Shown here: positions 4,605 to 8,533 of the stretch, one piece after another
How positions within the stretch are numbered: position 1 is the stretch's first letter
Layout: the number at the start of each line of letters is the position of its first letter
Origin: Chloroflexota bacterium
GTDB taxonomy: Bacteria; Chloroflexota; Anaerolineae; UBA4142
NCBI GenBank assembly: GCA_016199405.1
Contig: JACQGS010000153.1
Coordinates: 1-8,533, forward strand
Direction: 5' to 3'
DNA length: 8,533 nt
Notes under the pieces: model-generated
The model's input: only the letters and a program-made list of their open reading frames with translations
The model's database searches: none
Told to the model about the DNA's origin: nothing
Position numbers and translations under genes: made by a program

Positions 4605-5408
4605 ATGGCAGTGGCATTTTCCGTGCAGGATTATTATGACTTGACGCGGCTGCTGGCGGAACACCCGGAGTGGCGCGCGCAGTTGCGGCAGTTAGTGCTG
4701 ACCGACGAACTGCTCACGCTGCCCGCGCTGGTGCGCGAATTGGCGGAGGCGCAGACGCGTGCCGAAGAGCGGCTGGTAGGCGTCGAAGAGCGGTTGGCGC
4801 GCCTGGAGACTGCTGTTGCCGAGTTAGTGGAGGCGCAAAAGCGTACCGAGCTGCAACTCACTGAGTTGGCGGTGGCGCAAAAGCGGACAGAACAAGCACT
4901 CGCCGCGTTAACCGACGCCCAGAAGCGCACCGGCGACATTGTGGATCAGTTGCTGGGTCGCGATCTGGAGCGAAAGTATGGAACATCCCCGTGGGATCGC
5001 GAGCGCGCCGGCGCCTATTTTGGCAAGTGGCTAAAGCCGGTTGAGGTCATCTCCCCCAATGATTTGCGCGAGGCGCTGGAGGCGCGCTTGCGTGAGAATG
5101 AGGTGGACGAGGTGATGCTCGCGGATGTGCTGATTCGTGGGCGGCTGCGTCAGGTGGAAAGCACGCCAGAGGTCTGGCTGGTCTTGGAAGTGTCGCACGT
5201 GATTGACCGCTATGATGTTGATCGGGCGCACCAGCGAGCCACATTGCTCAGACAGGCGGGTTATCACGCCATGCCGGTCGTTGCCGGTGAGAGGATGCTG
5301 GAGGAATGCGAGGGACCCGTTCAGGTTGGTCAGGTGGCGGTGTTTCTGAATGGCAGTCGCAAGTACTGGGAACGGGCAGTCGAAGCCGCGCTGAGAGCGG
5401 AGCACTGA
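4605..5408 (+). CDS. Coiled-coil protein with PD-(D/E)XK-like C-terminal domain (copy B)
   Basis: A 267-residue paralogue of the protein at 25-882. The first ~170 bp, including the ribosome-binding site and ten bases of heptamer upstream, differ from copy A at only about nine positions by eye, while the rest diverges strongly. The coiled coil (about residues 48-115) has irregular repeats (VEERLARLETAV, VEAQKRTELQLTELA, VAQKRTEQALAALT) instead of four near-identical units. The C-terminal domain keeps D174 (ADVLIRGRL), E195 (WLVLEVSHV) and RATLLRQAGYHAMPVVAGE, with serine at the usual catalytic lysine. The spacing D174-E195 is shorter than in copy A, which carries an inserted element. ATG 4605 is preceded by GAGAGG; GTGs at 4599 and 4602 are alternatives. 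Function is unknown; a nuclease-like DNA-binding role is inferred from fold. Confidence 0.87.
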   Translation: MAVAFSVQDYYDLTRLLAEHPEWRAQLRQLVLTDELLTLPALVRELAEAQTRAEERLVGVEERLARLETAVAELVEAQKRTELQLTELAVAQKRTEQALAALTDAQKRTGDIVDQLLGRDLERKYGTSPWDRERAGAYFGKWLKPVEVISPNDLREALEARLRENEVDEVMLADVLIRGRLRQVESTPEVWLVLEVSHVIDRYDVDRAHQRATLLRQAGYHAMPVVAGERMLEECEGPVQVGQVAVFLNGSRKYWERAVEAALRAEH

Positions 5409-5561
5409 AAGTATTTTCAATAACAGTTAAACATGCACGGTTATGCGCCACGGGGGATGAAAAATCTTGCCTTTTCATTCGTGTAATTCGTGCAATTCGT
5501 GGCTATTTTTCAGGGCAGGTCGAAGGAATGCGTAAGCGATGAACTTGCTTTTTCTTAGACT
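5409..5561. other. Intergenic stretch with 9-bp ATTCGTGNN repeats
   Basis: No gene is seen. Three 9-bp units (ATTCGTGTA, ATTCGTGCA, ATTCGTGGC; 5477-5503) form a short array, the one clear tract here that is not 7-bp phased. The remainder has no recognised promoter or terminator. It occupies the place where the start and first membrane helix of the transferase relic should be. Confidence 0.65.
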
Positions 5562-5925
5562 TGCGCGTTCGGTCTGAGTTACTTGAGCGTTGCCGCGATA
5601 CGCCGTTGGGCGCTGCGTCGCAACCTGCTCGATATTCCCAATGAGCGCAGTTCGCATCTTGTGCCTACTCCGCGCGGCGGGCTGGCTATCGCTGCAATTG
5701 TGCTGATTGGATTCGGCATCTCGCGTCTGTGGGCAGCCGAGTTGGCGCCCGGTTCTTTCGCGGGCTACATCCTCGGCGCGCTCATCGTCGCGGCAATTAG
5801 CGCAGCGGATGATGTGGTACACGTCTCCGCCAAGGCACACTTGCTCGTTCACCTGTTGGCTGCAATCGTCTTCGTCGCGATGGCTGGTCGCCGGTCACAG
5901 GTCGCAAGTCGCCGGTCGCAGGTTG
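5562..5925 (+). pseudogene. WecA/TagO-like transferase relic B, N-terminal shard
   Basis: In frame, FGLSYLSVAAIRRWALRRNL continues to LLDIPNERSSHLVPTPRGG, a hydrophobic helix, AAISAADDVVHVSAKAHLLV (the conserved Asp pair of the GT4 transferases) and LAAIVFVAMAG. The frame has a TAG at about 5562-5564 upstream and no credible start or ribosome-binding site (the only nearby initiator is TTG at 5583). After 5886 the codons become heptamer repeats and then a stop near 5960. The catalytic centre (GDVGS, HRSHLYQRL) is missing. The shard matches relic A (1091-1298) but is longer at both ends. This was the enzyme that would prime glycan synthesis on the lipid carrier. Confidence 0.82.
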
Positions 5926-5988
5926 CGGGCTTGAGACTTGGAACTTGGGACTTGGCTTGAGACTTGGAACTTGAGACTTGAAACTTGG
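5886..5988 (+). repeat. 7-bp tandem tract, GGTCGCN then ACTTGRR type
   Basis: The tract starts as GGTCGCC/GGTCACA/GGTCGCA/AGTCGCC words and changes, without losing 7-bp phase at first, into ACTTGGA/ACTTGGG/ACTTGAG words. It bridges the N- and C-terminal shards of transferase relic B and so stands in place of about two thirds of that gene. Confidence 0.9.
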
Positions 5989-6066
5989 CATTGCTTGCAA
6001 TAATTCTTCTTTTGCTCGCCACCGGTGCCGGCGTGACTTGACTGGAACACTGCAGCATTTCGTCAC
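5979..6066 (+). pseudogene. WecA/TagO-like transferase relic B, C-terminal shard
   Basis: CTTGGCATTGCTTGCAATAA and the following bases repeat 2250-2335 almost base for base and encode LALLAIILLLLATGAGVT, the final membrane helix. The next codon is TGA where relic A has TGG (Trp), so this copy carries a nonsense change as well as the upstream loss. Confidence 0.78.
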
Positions 6067-6240
6067 GAATTACGAATCACGAATTATGATTTTTTCTGCG
6101 TTCACACCTGCACTGCATAGCACGAAGTGCGGCGCAAGCGTCAGTGTTAGTCCGCGTCCCATTAATCACGCTTCACGTTCCACGCACTACGAATTTCTCT
6201 GCGTCCTCTGCTCGCCTTCGGCAGTCTGCGGTAAAATGAA
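6063..6240. repeat. Intergenic short-repeat region before the dehydratase
   Basis: Two heptamer tracts, ACGAATY type (6063-6089) and CACGNNN type (6166-6193), flank unassigned sequence. The end reads CTCTGCGTCCTCTGC, then TCGCCTTCGGCAG, then TCTGCGGTAAAATG, like a small repeat split by an inserted CTTCGGC piece. TAAAAT at 6233-6238 is -10-like but no matching -35 is clear, so I do not call a promoter. No gene is seen here. Confidence 0.6.
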
Positions 6241-8478
6241 ATGTCCAATTACTCACAAATGAATAACCATTTAGAATCCAGCCCAAGCACTAGCGGATTC
6301 CTCTCGGTTTTGTTGAATCTTCGCAACCGCCATCTCTTTGTTCTCGATTTGCTGGCTGGCTTTGCCACACCCATCATCGCGCTCGCATTGCGGCTTGAAA
6401 ACTTTCAATCCGTGCCGGACTATGCCGGCGTCCTGCTCCTCTATATTCCGACCGCGAGCCTGGTCCGCTTCATCATCTTTCGCCGGTATGGGCTTTACTC
6501 GCGCTTCTGGCGCTACGCCAGCATTGACGAACTCCAACAGATTGCCAACGCGGTCGCGCTGGCAACTCTCGCTCTGGGCGGACTCTTTCTGTTTATTGTT
6601 CCACCGCTCGATCTCGTCTCCACCGATCTGCCGCGCTCGATTCCTTTCCTCGATGGCATGTTGATTCTTCTCACCGCCGGCGGTTCGCGCTACAGCGTCC
6701 GGCTCTTCGAGCGCATGCGTCAACGTCGGCGCAATCGTTCGGCAAACAATGCTCGCGTTGTGATCCTCGGTGCCGGCGATGCCGGCGCGATGATCGTCAA
6801 GGAAATGCAGGCAAACCCACAACTCGGATTTGAGCCGATTGTGTTCTTGGATGACGATCCGCAAAAGCGCGGGGCGTGGATTCACGGTGTGCCGATCGTG
6901 GGTGATCGCAGCAAAATTCCCGACGTGGTGAAATCCTATCACATCCAACAGGCGATCATTGCGATGCCGACTGCGCCGGGCAAAACGATTCGAGAACTGA
7001 CGCGGCTCTGCCAGGAAGCCAATCTGCCGGTCAAGACCGTTCCGGGAATGTTCGAGCTTTTGGACGGGAGCGTCGCCGTCAGCCAATTGCGCCCGGTGGA
7101 CATTGCCGATCTTTTGCGCCGCGAGCCAGTCGCTACAGACTTGACCCAGATAACCGAATTGCTCCACGGCAAGCGCGTTCTGGTCACCGGCGCAGGCGGC
7201 TCCATCGGCAGTGAGTTGTGTCGCCAGATCGCGCGTTGCGGACCTGCCGAACTGGTATTACTGGGGCATGGGGAGAATTCGATATTTGAAATCTATAATG
7301 AATTGAAGAGACTAGAGATTAGAGATTGGAAATTAGAGATTGGATCCAACCTCCAACCTCCAACTTCCACCCTCCACCCCACCATCTCCGACCTCCGCGA
7401 CCCTGAACGTCTCAACACCATCTTCTCCCGCTTCCACCCGCAAATCGTCTTTCACGCGGCGGCGCACAAACACGTTCCGCTAATGGAAGAAAATGTTGAA
7501 GATGCGGTCACGAACAACGTGCTGGGCACGCGCAATCTGCTTGAATGCGCGGCAGCCGGCGGAGTGGAGCATTTCGTCTTGGTCTCGACCGACAAGGCGG
7601 TGAATCCGACGAGCATTATGGGTGCGACCAAGCGCGTGGCGGAACTCTTGGTGCAGCAAGCCGCCGCGCAAAGCGGACGCTGTTTTGTCGCGGTTCGCTT
7701 CGGCAACGTGCTTGGCTCGCGCGGCAGCGTCGTCCCCTTCTTCCGATGGCAAATCGCGCAGGGAGGACCGGTGACGGTCACGGATCCCGAAGTGCGGCGC
7801 TATTTCATGACGATCCCAGAAGCGGTGCAATTGGTTTTGCAAGCGGCAACGCTTGGCAAGGGCGGCGAAATTTTCGTCCTCGATATGGGCGAGCCGATCA
7901 AGATTGTGGATCTCGCGCGCGATCTCATCCGATTGAGCGGCTTGGAGGAAGGGCGAGACATTGACATCGTCTTCACCGGCATGCGTCCGGGGGAAAAGCT
8001 GTTCGAGGAGATGTTCCTGTCTGAAGAGAACTATCAGCATACGGTTCACGAAAAGATATTTGTGGCGAGAAACGGCAAACAAGTCTCAAGTTGCAAGCCA
8101 CAAGTTCCAGGTTCCAATCTCCCTCCAACCTCTAATTTCTCGGAGCGAAGCGGAGATCCCGCGTTCTTTGCGGGACAACTTCCAACATCCAATCCGCCAC
8201 CTGCGACCGGCAACCTGCCACCTGCGACCGGCGACCCGCCACCTGCGACCGGCAACCTGCCACCTGCGACCGGCAACCTGCCACCTGCGACCGGCGACTT
8301 GCGACCTGCGACTTGCGACCTGCAACCTGCTATCGCCTCCCTCCTCTCCGCCGCGCAAGCCGGCAACCCCGCCGAAATCCGCCGCGTGTTGCAGAGCATC
8401 GTGCCGGAGTATCATTACGCGGAAAGCGCAGGTGAGCCAGCGACGCAAGGTATCGCGCCCACGGCTTTGGCGATCTGA
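6241..8478 (+). CDS. capD: Membrane-anchored nucleotide-sugar 4,6-dehydratase (WbpM/PglF/CapD family)
   Basis: A 745-residue enzyme expected to convert UDP-GlcNAc-type sugars to 4-keto-6-deoxy intermediates for surface glycans, at the inner face of the membrane. N-terminal hydrophobic helices lie at about 20-150. A first nucleotide-binding fold has GAGDAG (177-182). The catalytic short-chain dehydrogenase domain begins with VTGAGGSIG (315-323) and continues with HAAAHKHVPLME, STDKAVNP (449-456), M460 and K464 (the family's Met-Lys pair replacing Tyr-Lys), and RPGEKLFEEMF. All key residues look intact. Two repeat tracts are in frame: about 25 residues at 357-381 and about 84 at 614-697. The latter separates the core from the usual tail (LLSAAQAGNPAEIRRVLQSIVPEY), making the protein longer than the typical ~600-650. 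ATG 6241 lacks a clear ribosome-binding site; ATG 6259 is an alternative. The symbol is the common family name, not proof of substrate. Confidence 0.93.
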   Translation: MSNYSQMNNHLESSPSTSGFLSVLLNLRNRHLFVLDLLAGFATPIIALALRLENFQSVPDYAGVLLLYIPTASLVRFIIFRRYGLYSRFWRYASIDELQQIANAVALATLALGGLFLFIVPPLDLVSTDLPRSIPFLDGMLILLTAGGSRYSVRLFERMRQRRRNRSANNARVVILGAGDAGAMIVKEMQANPQLGFEPIVFLDDDPQKRGAWIHGVPIVGDRSKIPDVVKSYHIQQAIIAMPTAPGKTIRELTRLCQEANLPVKTVPGMFELLDGSVAVSQLRPVDIADLLRREPVATDLTQITELLHGKRVLVTGAGGSIGSELCRQIARCGPAELVLLGHGENSIFEIYNELKRLEIRDWKLEIGSNLQPPTSTLHPTISDLRDPERLNTIFSRFHPQIVFHAAAHKHVPLMEENVEDAVTNNVLGTRNLLECAAAGGVEHFVLVSTDKAVNPTSIMGATKRVAELLVQQAAAQSGRCFVAVRFGNVLGSRGSVVPFFRWQIAQGGPVTVTDPEVRRYFMTIPEAVQLVLQAATLGKGGEIFVLDMGEPIKIVDLARDLIRLSGLEEGRDIDIVFTGMRPGEKLFEEMFLSEENYQHTVHEKIFVARNGKQVSSCKPQVPGSNLPPTSNFSERSGDPAFFAGQLPTSNPPPATGNLPPATGDPPPATGNLPPATGNLPPATGDLRPATCDLQPAIASLLSAAQAGNPAEIRRVLQSIVPEYHYAESAGEPATQGIAPTALAI
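7308..7377 (+). repeat. In-frame 7-bp tract inside the dehydratase (GAGATTR / CCTCCAA)
   Basis: Ten 7-bp words: GAGACTA, GAGATTA, GAGATTG, GAAATTA, GAGATTG, GATCCAA, CCTCCAA, CCTCCAA, CTTCCAC, CCTCCAC. They encode LEIRDWKLEIGSNLQPPTST between NELKR and ISDLRDPERL, at the loop before the conserved DLRD motif. The frame is kept through the tract. Confidence 0.85.
8075..8140 (+). repeat. In-frame 7-bp tract inside the dehydratase (CAAGTTC type)
   Basis: Words CAAGTCT, CAAGTTG, CAAGCCA, CAAGTTC, CAGGTTC, CAATCTC follow the codons of KIFVARNGK. This is the reverse-complement flavour of the ACTTGRR tracts elsewhere in the window. It ends where a short hairpin element begins. Confidence 0.8.
8157..8175. 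repeat. Hairpin between two in-frame heptamer tracts
   Basis: TCCCGC (8157-8162) pairs with GCGGGA (8170-8175) across a 7-nt loop. Together with the preceding CGGAGCGAAGCGGAGA it forms a distinct ~35-bp block lodged between the two heptamer tracts, and it is translated as part of the dehydratase. Confidence 0.6.
8175..8328 (+). repeat. 22 perfect-phase heptamers with 21-bp higher-order units, in frame
   Basis: The stretch divides into 22 consecutive 7-bp words without phase loss. Within it, five 21-bp units (8196-8216, 8217-8237, 8238-8258, 8259-8279, 8280-8300) encode PPATGNL/PPATGDP-like repeats. Because 21 bp is both three heptamers and seven codons, copy-number change here keeps the frame. 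The peptide is a proline-rich linker between the dehydratase core and its C-terminal tail. Confidence 0.93.
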
Positions 8479-8508
8479 AATATTCTTCAATTCCTCCGCG
8501 TTCGTCTG

Positions 8509-8531
8509 CCCCTTCGGCTTGGCTCAGGGCA
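8509..8531 (-). repeat. CCCTGAGC...CGAAGGG short element, copy 3 (intergenic)
   Basis: Read on the minus strand the sequence is TGCCCTGAGC, CAAGC, CGAAGGG, the same ends as the elements at 621 and 4037 with a different centre. It lies after the dehydratase stop at the window edge. The bases 8479-8508 show nothing else. Confidence 0.65.
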
Positions 8532-8533
8532 AG

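Noticed and set aside
4399..4664. Minus-strand frames of KSQVPSPK-like composition
   Set aside because: They are translations of the ACTTGRR heptamer tract and have no protein character.
6232..6259. Leaderless or very short-leader promoter for the dehydratase
   Set aside because: The -10-like TAAAAT lies too close to ATG 6241, no -35 is visible, and the surrounding sequence is part of a repeat.
6271..7167. A 298-residue open frame on the minus strand
   Set aside because: It is antisense to the dehydratase, has no domain pattern or ribosome-binding site, and follows the codon structure of the real gene.
8175..8328. CRISPR-like array of 21-bp units
   Set aside because: The units are contiguous with no spacers and lie in frame within a conserved enzyme. 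They are tandem repeats.

Overview
The window is about 8.5 kb of moderately GC-rich bacterial DNA, and almost everything readable lies on the + strand. It looks like an accessory surface-polysaccharide region of a Chloroflexota (Anaerolineae-type) genome or MAG. That assignment rests on the pairing of a WbpM/PglF/CapD-type dehydratase with a WecA-like transferase, on the small-protein/HNH gene pairs, and on abundant heptanucleotide tandem repeats. It is inference from gene style; there is no rRNA or marker gene to confirm it.

Layout. (1) 25-882: a coiled-coil protein with a PD-(D/E)XK-like C-terminus (copy A). (2) 898-2345: a wrecked polysaccharide segment. It holds an N-terminal shard of the dehydratase, then three separated shards of a WecA/TagO-like glycosyl-phosphate transferase (GT4/MraY-like family). 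An intact RelE/ParE-type toxin-antitoxin pair (1321-1778) sits between the first two transferase shards, and heptamer repeats cut the rest. (3) 2540-4270: two consecutive two-gene cassettes, each with its own promoter-like sequence. Each encodes a small helical protein translationally coupled to an HNH endonuclease. (4) 4348-4590: a long heptamer repeat tract. (5) 4605-5408: copy B of the coiled-coil/PD-(D/E)XK-like gene, whose first ~170 bp are nearly identical to copy A. (6) 5562-6066: a second relic of the same transferase, with its catalytic middle replaced by a heptamer tract. (7) 6241-8478: an apparently intact membrane-anchored nucleotide-sugar 4,6-dehydratase, with two heptamer-repeat tracts inside its reading frame.

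The main theme is sequence instability. At least ten short-repeat tracts with unrelated consensus words share a 7-bp period. They lie in intergenic DNA, in pseudogene gaps, and in frame inside a conserved enzyme. A separate ~20-bp element (CCCTGAGC...CGAAGGG) occurs three times, twice in frame inside genes. The two halves of the window (1-2345 and 4434-8478) are diverged copies of one module: coiled-coil gene, transferase and dehydratase, with the order of the last two rearranged. The HNH cassettes lie between them.

How the genes work together: the dehydratase would make a 4-keto-6-deoxy sugar nucleotide for a surface glycan. Both local copies of the transferase that would load the first sugar onto undecaprenyl phosphate are broken, so that step must be supplied elsewhere in the genome or lost. 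The toxin-antitoxin pair, HNH cassettes and PD-(D/E)XK-like genes look like selfish or defence-type cargo. The best candidate for an undescribed system is the tandem helical-protein/HNH pair.
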